Below are positions 7,452 to 14,860 of a stretch of 48,355 nucleotides of DNA, in pieces. The notes beneath the pieces were generated by a model that saw only the letters and a program-made list of their open reading frames with translations, did not search any database and had not been told where the DNA came from. The translations under genes and the position numbers were made by a program. Position 1 is the first letter of the stretch; each line of letters begins with the position of its first letter. The stretch is from Paenibacillus albidus (GTDB taxonomy: Bacteria; Bacillota; Bacilli; Paenibacillales; Paenibacillaceae), in NCBI RefSeq assembly GCF_014644435.1, contig NZ_BMKR01000048.1, forward strand, positions 1-48,355, written 5' to 3'.

Positions 7452-8717
7452 TTATTCTTCGATTTGCTCACTTTCACGCCAGACGTCGGCTCCCAGATGG
7501 CGGAGATTGCTGACCAGATTGTCATAACCCCGGTCAATATATTCGACTCCTGTCACCTCTGTGATTCCTTCTTCTACAGTTAGACCGGCAATCACAAGGG
7601 CCGCACCTGCGCGCAGGTCGGCAGCCTTCACTTTGGCCGCATTAAGCTTACTGCCCTCAATGATGGCCGACCGCCCTTCGACCCTAATCTTGGCGCCCAT
7701 GCGTACCAGTTCCGGCACATGCTTGAACCGATTGCTGTAGACAAAGTCGCTGAGCACACTAACTCCTTCAGCCTGGGTGAGCATACTCGTCATCGGAGAT
7801 TGCAAATCCGTGGGAAAACCGGGATAGATCAATGCTTTGACATCAGCATTCTCATATTTCGCCTGGCCGATGACCCGAATGCTCTCATCCAGTTCTTCGA
7901 TCCTCACACCCATCTCCAGCAGCTTGGCCGTTAAGGCCTCCAAATGCTTGGGGATGACATTATCTATCAATACATTGCCGCGCGTAGCTGCAGCAGCAAT
8001 CATATATGTTCCGGCCTGAATCCGGTCGGGAATGATGGAATGCCGGCAGCCGTGCATTTCCGTAACCCCTTCGATCCGGATAGTTTCCGTGCCGGCGCCC
8101 TTAATAACAGCGCCCATAGAGTTCAACAGAGTAGCTACATCTATAATCTCAGGCTCTTTGGCCGCATTTTCGATAATTGTGGAGCCTTTGGCCCGTGAAG
8201 CAGCCAACATGATATTAATCGTGGCACCTACGCTGGATACGTCCAAATAAATCTTCGCACCGCGCAGTTCTTTGGCGTACAAATGAATAGAGCCATGTTC
8301 ATTAGTGACAGTGGCTCCCAAAGCTTCAAAGCCTTTGATATGCTGATCTATCGGACGGGGCTCAAAATTACAGCCACCGGGAAGACCTATCGTCGCTTCC
8401 TTGAATCGTCCAAGAAGCGCACCCATCATATAATAAGAAGCCCGGAGTTTCTTTACCGGTCCGTTAGGCATGGGGATAGAAACAATACGGGAGGGATCAA
8501 TTCTCATCTGGCTGCCTGACCAGGTTACATTTGCGCCAAGCTCTTCCAGGATTTCGGAGTAGACGGCTACATCACTTAGGGACGGCAAATTATCCAGAAC
8601 AACTTCAGATTCAGCCAAAATTGCCGCAGGAATAAGGGCAATCGCGCTATTCTTCGCTCCGCTGATGGTTACAACACCCTGCAACGGGCGTCCGCCGCCA
8701 ATCATTAATTTTTCCAT
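7452..8717 (-). CDS. murA: UDP-N-acetylglucosamine 1-carboxyvinyltransferase
   Basis: A 421-residue MurA that transfers enolpyruvate from PEP to UDP-GlcNAc in the first committed step of peptidoglycan synthesis. The PEP-binding K22-N23 (SGAKNSA) and the catalytic Cys C116 in GLPGGCNFEPRPID are present, so the enzyme should be fosfomycin-sensitive. The sequence and its position between fba and rho match the second Gram-positive copy, MurZ (also called MurAB). The MEKL start matches the known protein, but the only ribosome binding site (GGGGG) is 14 bases away, which is long. A run of hairpins fills the 229 bases upstream. Confidence 0.96.
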   Translation of the reverse strand: MEKLMIGGGRPLQGVVTISGAKNSAIALIPAAILAESEVVLDNLPSLSDVAVYSEILEELGANVTWSGSQMRIDPSRIVSIPMPNGPVKKLRASYYMMGALLGRFKEATIGLPGGCNFEPRPIDQHIKGFEALGATVTNEHGSIHLYAKELRGAKIYLDVSSVGATINIMLAASRAKGSTIIENAAKEPEIIDVATLLNSMGAVIKGAGTETIRIEGVTEMHGCRHSIIPDRIQAGTYMIAAAATRGNVLIDNVIPKHLEALTAKLLEMGVRIEELDESIRVIGQAKYENADVKALIYPGFPTDLQSPMTSMLTQAEGVSVLSDFVYSNRFKHVPELVRMGAKIRVEGRSAIIEGSKLNAAKVKAADLRAGAALVIAGLTVEEGITEVTGVEYIDRGYDNLVSNLRHLGADVWRESEQIEE

Positions 8718-8946
8718 AAATTTATCTGTTTCCCCCTACGTGTATTGCAGCCGGTTGGGCAATACGTGCTGTGGCTAATGCTGATGATAGGCAGAAACGG
8801 CTACGCCGTCCTTGCAGGGACGGCCTCCGTTTCCCGTTAAATGGAAAGACACCGGCTAGGCGGTGTGCTCTCCACATCAAAATATTCAACTGGACAGCCT
8901 ATGAAGCTTGTCCGCATGACATGCGGGCTGGGTAATGTAAGGTAGG
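8718..8946 (-). other. structured gap between fba and murA
   Basis: No gene is seen in these 229 bases. The minus strand carries five hairpins in a row. They are CCGCATG/CATGCGG (8912-8926), GGACAAGC/GGCTGTCC, ACACCG/CGGTGT followed by CTTTCCATTT (8841-8866, a possible fba terminator), the two-part stem GAAACGG...GGCCGTCC with GGACGGC...GCCGTTTC (8794-8833), and GTATTG/CAATAC just before the murA ribosome binding site. I do not recognise a known riboswitch class. It may be a leader controlling murA, a terminator with an RNA-processing region, or a small RNA. Confidence 0.5.
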
Positions 8947-9801
8947 TTAGGCTTTGTTGCTGGAACCGAATTCGCGGATTTTGCCGATAACGGTTTGTTT
9001 GATAGCTTCGCGGCCTGGTGCGATGAATGTACGCGGATCGTAAGCATCCGGTTTAGCGGCAAGCACTTCACGAACAGTCTTCGCGAACACGATTTGGTTC
9101 TCAGTGTTTACGTTGATCTTGGAAGTACCCAGGGAGATAGCTTTCTTAATATCGTGCTCAGGAATACCTGTTCCGCCATGAAGAACCATTGGGATGTTCG
9201 TAGCGTCACGGATTTCTTCCATTTCCTTGAATCCAAGGTTAGGCTCGCCATGGTAAGGTCCATGTACGGAACCCAGTGCAGGTGCCAACGTGTCGATACC
9301 TGTTTCTTTGACGATACGCACGCACTCATCCAACTTGGCATACATAATTCCGCCGATTACATCATCTTCTTGTCCGCCTACAGTTCCAACTTCTGCTTCA
9401 ACAGAAACCCCTTTGGCATGAGCATATTCAACGACTTTTTTAGTCATGTCAATGTTCTCGTCAATCGGGTGGTGGGAACCGTCGATCATTACGGAAGTAA
9501 AGCCGGCATCGATGGCTTCTTTACATTTGTCAAAGCTGGAGCCATGGTCCAGGTGGATAGCTACAGGAACAGTAATCTTCATATCATGAATAAGGCCTTC
9601 AACCATCTTGACAACAGTGGTGAAGCCGCCCATGTGGCGTGCTGCCCCTTCGGATACACCAAGGATTACCGGTGACTTCTCTTCTTCTGCGGCACCAAGA
9701 ATCGCTTGTGTCCATTCCAGGTTGTTGATGTTGTACTGACCTACTGCGTATTGTCCTTCAAGTGCTTTGTTCAACATGTCCGTCATAGATACTAATGGCA
9801 T
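8947..9801 (-). CDS. fba: class II fructose-1,6-bisphosphate aldolase
   Basis: A 284-residue zinc-dependent aldolase that interconverts fructose 1,6-bisphosphate with glyceraldehyde 3-phosphate and dihydroxyacetone phosphate. The catalytic Asp and a zinc ligand lie in HLDHGSS (D85, H86). The further zinc ligands are H180 in GSVHGPY and H208 in LHGGTGIP, followed by the phosphate-binding GTSKINVNTE segment. The length is typical of the FbaA family. AGGAGG stands eight bases before the ATG. It has its own promoter (extended -10 near 9864-9872) after the spo0F terminator. The order spo0F-fba-murZ-rho matches Bacillus. Confidence 0.97.
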   Translation of the reverse strand: MPLVSMTDMLNKALEGQYAVGQYNINNLEWTQAILGAAEEEKSPVILGVSEGAARHMGGFTTVVKMVEGLIHDMKITVPVAIHLDHGSSFDKCKEAIDAGFTSVMIDGSHHPIDENIDMTKKVVEYAHAKGVSVEAEVGTVGGQEDDVIGGIMYAKLDECVRIVKETGIDTLAPALGSVHGPYHGEPNLGFKEMEEIRDATNIPMVLHGGTGIPEHDIKKAISLGTSKINVNTENQIVFAKTVREVLAAKPDAYDPRTFIAPGREAIKQTVIGKIREFGSSNKA

Positions 9802-9863
9802 GGTTTCATCCTCCTAAGAATGTTGGAATAGCTTGTTTTTAAGCCGACATCACATACAGGCTT

Positions 9864-9885
9864 ATTATAGCACATCCTGTGTCAA
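9864..9885 (-). promoter_or_regulatory. fba promoter, extended -10 type
   Basis: The minus strand has a perfect TGCTATAAT (9864-9872). A perfect TTGACA (9880-9885) sits only ten bases upstream of TATAAT, too close to act as the -35, so initiation most likely relies on the extended -10. The 5' untranslated region is about 55 bases. Confidence 0.65.
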
Positions 9886-9902
9886 ATACTAAATAGGATA
9901 AA

Positions 9903-9924
9903 CAAAAAAATGTCCCGGTGGGAC
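9903..9924 (-). terminator. terminator of spo0F
   Basis: GTCCC, loop ACC, GGGAC and ATTTTTTTG on the minus strand, about 85 bases after the spo0F stop. Confidence 0.65.
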
Positions 9925-10009
9925 GATTTTCATCCAACCCATGCCTCAGGCAGACTTGGCCGCTTTTGATTCCTATATTAGAATTGTGCCCACGGAGGAA
10001 ATCTTTAAT

Positions 10010-10396
10010 CTAACTGCATTGGTCCACAGACTTATTATGCAGATGCATATTGACTGCAACCCGCATTTCATCAATGTCAAACGGTTTCGTGAAGTGCATC
10101 AGAGCTCCCAAATTGGTCGCTTCCTTAATCATATCCAGTTCTCCGTAAGCCGTCATCATGATCACTTTAATCGCCGGGTTGATTTCCTTCAGATGCTTGA
10201 GGATCTCCAGTCCATCCATTCCCGGGATTTTCATATCGAGCAAGACCAAATCTGGGGATTCGCTGCGGACAATGTCCAATGCCAATTTACCGTTAGCCGC
10301 TTGAAATGTGGTATACCCCTCACTGTTAAACACTTCCATAAGAAGAATCCGGATGCCATTCTGATCATCGACAATCAATACTTTCTTTTTCTCCAT
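10010..10396 (-). CDS. spo0F: sporulation phosphorelay response regulator Spo0F
   Basis: A 128-residue single-domain receiver. The acidic pocket is D10-D11, the phosphorylated Asp is D54 (LLDMKIPGMDG), and the switch residues T82 and K104 (MMTAYGE, FTKPFD) are in place. In the phosphorelay Spo0F accepts phosphate from sporulation kinases and passes it to Spo0B and then Spo0A. The sequence and the neighbours fba and pyrG match B. subtilis spo0F. There is no output domain. GGAGG stands seven bases before the ATG. The 302-base gap upstream holds a sigma-H-like promoter (10487-10515) and the pyrG terminator. A PAS histidine kinase of KinA/KinE type lies 26 kb away in this window and is a candidate donor. 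Confidence 0.93.
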   Translation of the reverse strand: MEKKKVLIVDDQNGIRILLMEVFNSEGYTTFQAANGKLALDIVRSESPDLVLLDMKIPGMDGLEILKHLKEINPAIKVIMMTAYGELDMIKEATNLGALMHFTKPFDIDEMRVAVNMHLHNKSVDQCS

Positions 10397-10486
10397 ACCA
10401 TAACCTCCCAGAATTTAAGGCAGATTGACTATACCGCGCCCTTCACAGCTAACGGCCCCTTTAGAAACTAGTCCATACGAAACCTA

Positions 10487-10515
10487 TAATTCGTGCTTTA
10501 TAGTCAAATTCCTGC
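10487..10515 (-). promoter_or_regulatory. sigma-H-like promoter of spo0F
   Basis: On the minus strand GCAGGAATT (10507-10515) fits the sigma-H -35 pattern RNAGGAWWW. After 12 bases comes ACGAATTA (10487-10494), fitting the -10 pattern RNGAATWW. spo0F of B. subtilis is known to be sigma-H dependent, which supports the reading. The leader would be about 85 bases. No perfect Spo0A box was seen next to it. Confidence 0.6.
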
Positions 10516-10636
10516 TAAATGGATAAAATGCGTAAATGTATGCCATAAAATGGGTCAAAAGAGGATTGCGAAGACCGGTTTTTTCGTATAGAGTCACAGT
10601 TCAGCGTGTAATACCGGAAATTTAAGGCGGTTTTGC

Positions 10637-10670
10637 AAAAAAAGAGAGCCCCCTTCCGGAGGCTCCTCTC
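10637..10670 (-). terminator. terminator of pyrG
   Basis: On the minus strand GAGAGGAGCCTCC, loop GGAA, GGGGGCTCTC, then seven T residues, about 30 bases after the pyrG stop. Confidence 0.85.
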
Positions 10671-10698
10671 AGACCCGAAGGTCCTGTTCTATTCTTAT

Positions 10699-12306
10699 CT
10701 ACAGCTTAGCCGAGTGAGTCAAAGAAGCTTTGACAAATTCACGGAACAAAGGCTGCGGGCGGTTCGGACGGGAAGTGAATTCCGGATGGAATTGTACTGA
10801 CAGGAACCAAGGGTGGTTCGGCAGTTCTACAATTTCCACGAGACGTCCATCCGGGGATGTTCCCGAAATGACCAATCCGGCTTTTTCCATCTCTTCACGG
10901 AAAGCATTATTGAACTCATACCGATGGCGGTGACGTTCGTACACCAGCTCATCATCATAACAAGACATCGCCAGGGAATCCGGCAAAAGCTTGCAAGGAT
11001 ACAATCCAAGACGCATTGTACCGCCCATATCCTCAATATCCTTCTGCTCAGGGAGCAGGTCAATCAGCGGATAGGACGTTTCTGGATCGATCTCCGAGCT
11101 GTTGGCACCAGCCAGTCCCAGGATGGAACGGCCATATTCAATAACCGATACCTGCATCCCCAGGCATATGCCGAAGAAGGGAACCCCGTTCTCACGCGCA
11201 TACCGAATGGCCGAAATCTTGCCTTCGATGCCGCGGTCTCCGAACCCTCCGGGTACCAGAATACCGCCAATTCCGCCCAGCAGTTCATTCACGTTCTCAT
11301 CCGTCACCTGTTCAGCATCCACCCAGCGGAGCTTAACATCGGCATTGGCCGCAAAGCCTGCATGCGAAAGCGACTCAACCACGCTCAAATAAGCATCATG
11401 AAGCGCTACATATTTACCAACAATGGCAATTTCTACGGTATGCTCCAGCTTGGTAATGCGCTCCAGCATACTTTCCCACTCACGCATATCCGGCGCAGGA
11501 GTAGTAAGCTTCAAATGATTGACGACAATCTCGTCCAATCCTTCGTCACGCAAATTCAGCGGAACTTCATACAGTGTAGAAGCATCTCGGCATTCCACCA
11601 CCGCATTGGCATCAATATCGCAGAACAGGGCAATCTTTGCCTTCATGTCGGAAGAGAGCTCATGCTCGGTGCGGCATACAATAACGTTCGGCTGGATGCC
11701 GATGCTCCGCAGCTCTTTAACGCTATGCTGGGTAGGCTTCGTCTTCACTTCACCGGCAGCCTTGATGTAAGGAATCAAGGTTACATGAATGTACATCACG
11801 TTCTCGCGGCCGATGTCACTTTTGATCTGGCGGATCGCTTCCAGGAAAGGAAGGCTCTCGATATCGCCTACGGTTCCGCCGATTTCTGTAATTACCACAT
11901 CCGAACTGGTCTCACGGCCTGCGCGGAATACGCGTTCCTTGATTTCATTCGTAATATGCGGAATCACCTGAACCGTTCCACCCAAATATTCCCCGCGGCG
12001 TTCTTTGCTGATGACGGAGGAATAGATCTTGCCTGTCGTCACGTTATTGTTCTTTGACAGATTAATGTCAATAAAACGCTCATAATGTCCCAGGTCGAGG
12101 TCAGTCTCGGCACCGTCATCGGTTACAAAGACTTCCCCATGCTGATAAGGACTCATTGTTCCTGGGTCTACATTGAGATACGGATCAAATTTCTGAATGG
12201 TCACTTTCAGACCTCTGTTCTTGAGCAGCCTGCCCAGCGAAGCTGCGGTAATGCCTTTGCCAAGGGAAGACACAACGCCACCCGTTACAAAAATATACTT
12301 TGTCAC
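10699..12306 (-). CDS. pyrG: CTP synthase
   Basis: A 535-residue enzyme that aminates UTP to CTP using glutamine. The N-terminal amidoligase domain starts with the P-loop-like TGGVVSSLGKGITAASLG and contains the GEVFVTDDGAETDLDLGHYERF substrate region. The C-terminal class I glutaminase domain has PGGFGDRG, the nucleophile Cys in GICLGMQ and the His/Glu pair in QFHPEF. The start is GTG with AGGAGGG seven bases upstream. rpoE lies upstream, as in Bacillus. The leader contains a CCCGTTT/AAACGGG hairpin about 60 bases before the start, but I did not see the GGGC start plus C/U-rich terminator arrangement of the Bacillus pyrG attenuator. Confidence 0.97.
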   Translation of the reverse strand: MTKYIFVTGGVVSSLGKGITAASLGRLLKNRGLKVTIQKFDPYLNVDPGTMSPYQHGEVFVTDDGAETDLDLGHYERFIDINLSKNNNVTTGKIYSSVISKERRGEYLGGTVQVIPHITNEIKERVFRAGRETSSDVVITEIGGTVGDIESLPFLEAIRQIKSDIGRENVMYIHVTLIPYIKAAGEVKTKPTQHSVKELRSIGIQPNVIVCRTEHELSSDMKAKIALFCDIDANAVVECRDASTLYEVPLNLRDEGLDEIVVNHLKLTTPAPDMREWESMLERITKLEHTVEIAIVGKYVALHDAYLSVVESLSHAGFAANADVKLRWVDAEQVTDENVNELLGGIGGILVPGGFGDRGIEGKISAIRYARENGVPFFGICLGMQVSVIEYGRSILGLAGANSSEIDPETSYPLIDLLPEQKDIEDMGGTMRLGLYPCKLLPDSLAMSCYDDELVYERHRHRYEFNNAFREEMEKAGLVISGTSPDGRLVEIVELPNHPWFLSVQFHPEFTSRPNRPQPLFREFVKASLTHSAKL

Positions 12307-12434
12307 TGTAAAACCCTCCTAAATAAAGTCCGGAAATTCAGGCGACGCATGATGTTTATCGTAACCCGTTTTTCAATCATCAAACGGGGGAAATCAAAAG
12401 TTATTACAGTAAAAACCGCAAATACTTGGCTTCT

Positions 12435-12476
12435 AAAAAACAAAAAAGTGACACCCGTAGACCCGGGGCACTTTTT
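12435..12476 (-). terminator. terminator between rpoE and pyrG
   Basis: On the minus strand AAAAAGTG with inner CCCCGGG, loop, GGGTGT and CACTTTTTTG, then more T residues. It most simply ends rpoE; because it also precedes pyrG, it could be a leader attenuator for pyrG. The rest of the 273-base gap shows only the hairpin noted under pyrG. Confidence 0.7.
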
Positions 12477-12579
12477 ATTTTAGAAAACACAATATTAACT
12501 TTCATCAGAAGCCCATGCAATAGTTTACTCTGACGCTTCTCTACTGTCAAGGCAGAATTATTCTGCCCCACAAACGCTC

Positions 12580-13143
12580 TTAATAATTATCGTCGGCATC
12601 CTCATTATCGGCATCCTCATCGGAGTCTTCATCCGAATCATCTTCATCCGTATCGTCTTCGTCAATGTCATCATCATCGATCACAACATCTTCGTCCACT
12701 TCTTCTTCGCTGTCGTCGTCAGAATAGAGGTCGTCACGATCTTCATCGATCACGTCGAAATCCTCTTCTTCCGCAGCATAGTTCTCTTCGTCCTCGGCAA
12801 AGTCGTCATCTTCCAAATCATCGTCTTCATCGTTGATGATCCGCACGCGTTTGGTATTGCCAACCGGATCATCGGAGCGCTCCAGAGGATACCAGCGCTT
12901 CAGTCCCCACAGGTTGGTTCCGACACAGGCAAAACGTCCGTCAATATTAATCTCGGTATATAACTGGGCAATCGTATCCTGGCTCTCTTGATCGGTCATA
13001 CCGCGCAGCTTCGCTACCTCAACCATCAGATCACGGTAATAATAAGGCGTATTGGCCGCTTTAAGCACCAAAAAAGCAAGGTCTACCATTGGCATTTCTT
13101 TAACTTTCTCAGGGTCCAGCTTTAAATTGAGTGGCGTACTCAC
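12580..13143 (-). CDS. rpoE: RNA polymerase delta subunit
   Basis: A 187-residue delta factor, specific to Gram-positive bacteria. It speeds RNA polymerase recycling and tunes sensitivity to the initiating nucleotide. Residues 1-90 form the HARE-HTH domain (MVDLAFLVLKAANTPYYYRDL). From about residue 110 the chain is almost purely Asp and Glu, the disordered acidic tail typical of delta. I chose GTG at 13143 over the in-frame ATG at 13167 because AGGAAG stands nine bases before the GTG, the ATG has no ribosome binding site, and MSTPLNLKL is a plausible family N-terminus. The position next to pyrG is conserved in Bacillus. Confidence 0.93.
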   Translation of the reverse strand: MSTPLNLKLDPEKVKEMPMVDLAFLVLKAANTPYYYRDLMVEVAKLRGMTDQESQDTIAQLYTEINIDGRFACVGTNLWGLKRWYPLERSDDPVGNTKRVRIINDEDDDLEDDDFAEDEENYAAEEEDFDVIDEDRDDLYSDDDSEEEVDEDVVIDDDDIDEDDTDEDDSDEDSDEDADNEDADDNY

Positions 13144-13220
13144 TAAAGGACACTTCCTCTCACGCATTGTTCACTATTCATGGCTTTATTTCAATAATAT
13201 CCATTAACAAAACTAAGTAA

Positions 13221-13249
13221 AACCTATTTGGGAACAAAATGCAAGTCAA
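13221..13249 (-). promoter_or_regulatory. candidate rpoE promoter
   Basis: TTGACT (13244-13249), a 17-base spacer and TAGGTT (13221-13226) on the minus strand. The -35 is good and the -10 is weak, so this is tentative. Confidence 0.4.
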
Positions 13250-13602
13250 AAGCGGAGGGCACAGCCAGAAATACCCCCTCTGGACTTTGCCGGAGGGGGA
13301 TCATTACTTTTTATATCGACAGAGAAGCAGACCATGCAGCCTTCCGCTGGACCCGGTCTTCGATCCTGATGTGTAAAAGGCGGAGGAAATTCCTCCGCAC
13401 ATGACTGTATCCGCGCCAAGGATCGGCTCCTTACGGGATGTTGCAAAGAGAGTATCAGTCTCTTCTGTCTATTTTATGTAAAGCGCCGTCTTTTGACACG
13501 ATGGGCAGCCCATTTCGCTAAAAAAGGGCAAGTTCCCATTCGGCCCCCTGCTTCCGCTCATACAATATGGCAGCACGGCACCGAGGAGGGGACGGCGAGA
13601 GA
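13250..13602. other. non-coding divergent gap with several hairpins
   Basis: No convincing gene is seen between rpoE and the protease. The short frames at 13246-13446 (minus) and 13493-13681 (plus) lack ribosome binding sites and family resemblance. The plus strand holds CCCCCTCTGG/CCGGAGGGGG (about 13274-13300), the perfect 19-base palindrome GCGGAGGAA-A-TTCCTCCGC (about 13381-13399), AAGGA/TCCTT, and AAGAGA/TCTCTT followed by CTGTCTATTTT (about 13446-13475). This could be one structured transcript or a set of terminators. TACAAT near 13561 is a possible -10 for the protease. Confidence 0.45.
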
Positions 13603-14784
13603 ATGGACTATTACGTATTTTGGCAGTTGCTGCTTGGAGAAATATCGGCGGCCCCCAAGAATGGCGAACGGCGCATTGTAACCTTTAAGGATGCCCGTCA
13701 GTATGCCGGGGCGTTGTCACAGTGGAAGCAGCTGAAAAAGAAACGCCCCGCCCTGCGGAAAGTGCAGGCCTCTCCGCTGATTCGGGCCTTTTTTGTACCT
13801 GCTGCCGGAGCGGCGAACCTGTTGAACCGGTTTGCGGATGTCCTGAGTGTGGAAGAGGACCCGCGCATTCAGCTTCATGCCGTCCCGGAGGAGAAAAAGG
13901 GCACAGTGGTTATGCCCTGGGGCGTGAAAGCAATCCATGCTCCGCAAGCCTGGTCCAGATCTACAGGCGTCCATGTCAAGATAGGTGTGATCGACACCGG
14001 GGCCGATTACCGTCATCCGGATTTACGGCACTCCCTGGCCTCCGGAATCAACCTCCTGTACCGCGGCATGCTGCCGCTGGACGATAACGGGCACGGAACA
14101 CATATCGCCGGAACACTGGCTGCAGCAGGCGGCACCCACGGAATGATGGGTGTAGCCCCACGGGCGCTGCTGTATCCCGTCAAGGCATTTGACCATAACG
14201 GCTCGGCTTATGTGTCGGACATTGTACTGGGCATAGATTGGTGTGTCCAGAACCGAATTGACATTATCAACATGAGCTTCGGGATGAAGACAAGAAGCAA
14301 AGCTCTGCATAATGTGGTGATGAAGGCCTATCGGGCCGGAATCGCCATCGTTGCCTCCTCCGGCAATGACGGCAAGCGCGGCGGGGACTACCCCGCACGT
14401 TATCCGGAGACCATTGCCGTCGGCGCTATCGACAAGCGGCGCAGGGTCGCGGCGTTCAGTAACCGCGGTCCGTATATCGATGTATACGGACCGGGCGAAA
14501 GTGTGCCTTCCTGCTGGCTCAGGGAAGGCTACAAGGAGATGAGCGGCACCTCCATGGCGACCTCCCATGTTACCGGTGCCGCAGCTCTCTTGCTCGCGCT
14601 GAGGCCTGAGCTTACGCCGCGCGAGCTGAAGCTGCTCTTGCGCCGCACCGCTGCGCCGGTACGGCTCCGCAAGGGCCAGCGCCGCGCTTCCCTGGGCGGC
14701 GGCGCGGCCGATGCCCTGCGCCTGCTGAGGGCAGGCGCACGGGCCCGCCGGAGCCGCGAACGCGAAAGTGTTGCACAGGGGTGA
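13603..14784 (+). CDS. subtilisin-like S8 serine peptidase without signal peptide
   Basis: A 393-residue subtilase with an intact catalytic triad. Numbered from the chosen ATG, these are D131 in GVIDTGADY, H164 in DDNGHGTHIAGT and S317 in MSGTSMATSHV, with oxyanion Asn N255 in ASSGND. Residues 1-110 look like an I9-type propeptide region (VLSVEEDPRIQ ends it), yet no signal peptide precedes it, so the enzyme may act in the cytoplasm or leave the cell by another route. The C-terminal 50 residues are very rich in Ala, Arg and Leu. The ATG at 13567 has no ribosome binding site; the one at 13603 has AGGAGGGG, although 13 bases away. It ends at a terminator shared with the convergent argS. Substrate unknown. 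Confidence 0.88.
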   Translation: MDYYVFWQLLLGEISAAPKNGERRIVTFKDARQYAGALSQWKQLKKKRPALRKVQASPLIRAFFVPAAGAANLLNRFADVLSVEEDPRIQLHAVPEEKKGTVVMPWGVKAIHAPQAWSRSTGVHVKIGVIDTGADYRHPDLRHSLASGINLLYRGMLPLDDNGHGTHIAGTLAAAGGTHGMMGVAPRALLYPVKAFDHNGSAYVSDIVLGIDWCVQNRIDIINMSFGMKTRSKALHNVVMKAYRAGIAIVASSGNDGKRGGDYPARYPETIAVGAIDKRRRVAAFSNRGPYIDVYGPGESVPSCWLREGYKEMSGTSMATSHVTGAAALLLALRPELTPRELKLLLRRTAAPVRLRKGQRRASLGGGAADALRLLRAGARARRSRERESVAQG

Positions 14785-14814
14785 CGCCTGGCCTGGCATA
14801 AGCCGGCAAAATAC

Positions 14815-14847
14815 AAACCGCCTCCCGTAAAGCCCAGGAGGCGGTTT
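14815..14847. terminator. bidirectional terminator between S8 protease and argS
   Basis: AAACCGCCTCC and GGAGGCGGTTT with an 11-base loop. The minus-strand side runs into TTTGTATTTT, serving argS; the plus-strand side serves the protease. Confidence 0.8.
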
Positions 14848-14860
14848 GCTCAGTTATAAG

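Noticed and set aside
9880..9885. TTGACA as the -35 of the fba promoter
   Set aside because: It lies ten bases from TATAAT, too close for sigma-A; the extended -10 explains initiation better.
10813..12057. 414-codon frame opposite pyrG
   Set aside because: It is antisense to a fully recognisable CTP synthase and shows no domain.
12307..12579. Bacillus-type pyrG reiterative-transcription attenuator
   Set aside because: I could not find the GGGC transcription start with a matching C/U-rich terminator arm; the terminator seen is better assigned to rpoE.
13246..13446. 66-codon frame on the minus strand upstream of rpoE
   Set aside because: It has no ribosome binding site, crosses two strong hairpins and reads as a Pro/Arg/Cys-rich composition typical of chance frames.
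14023..14799. 258-codon frame opposite the S8 protease
   Set aside because: It mirrors a GC-rich coding strand; composition is Ala/Pro/His/Gln-rich with no family match, while the protease frame has an intact catalytic triad.
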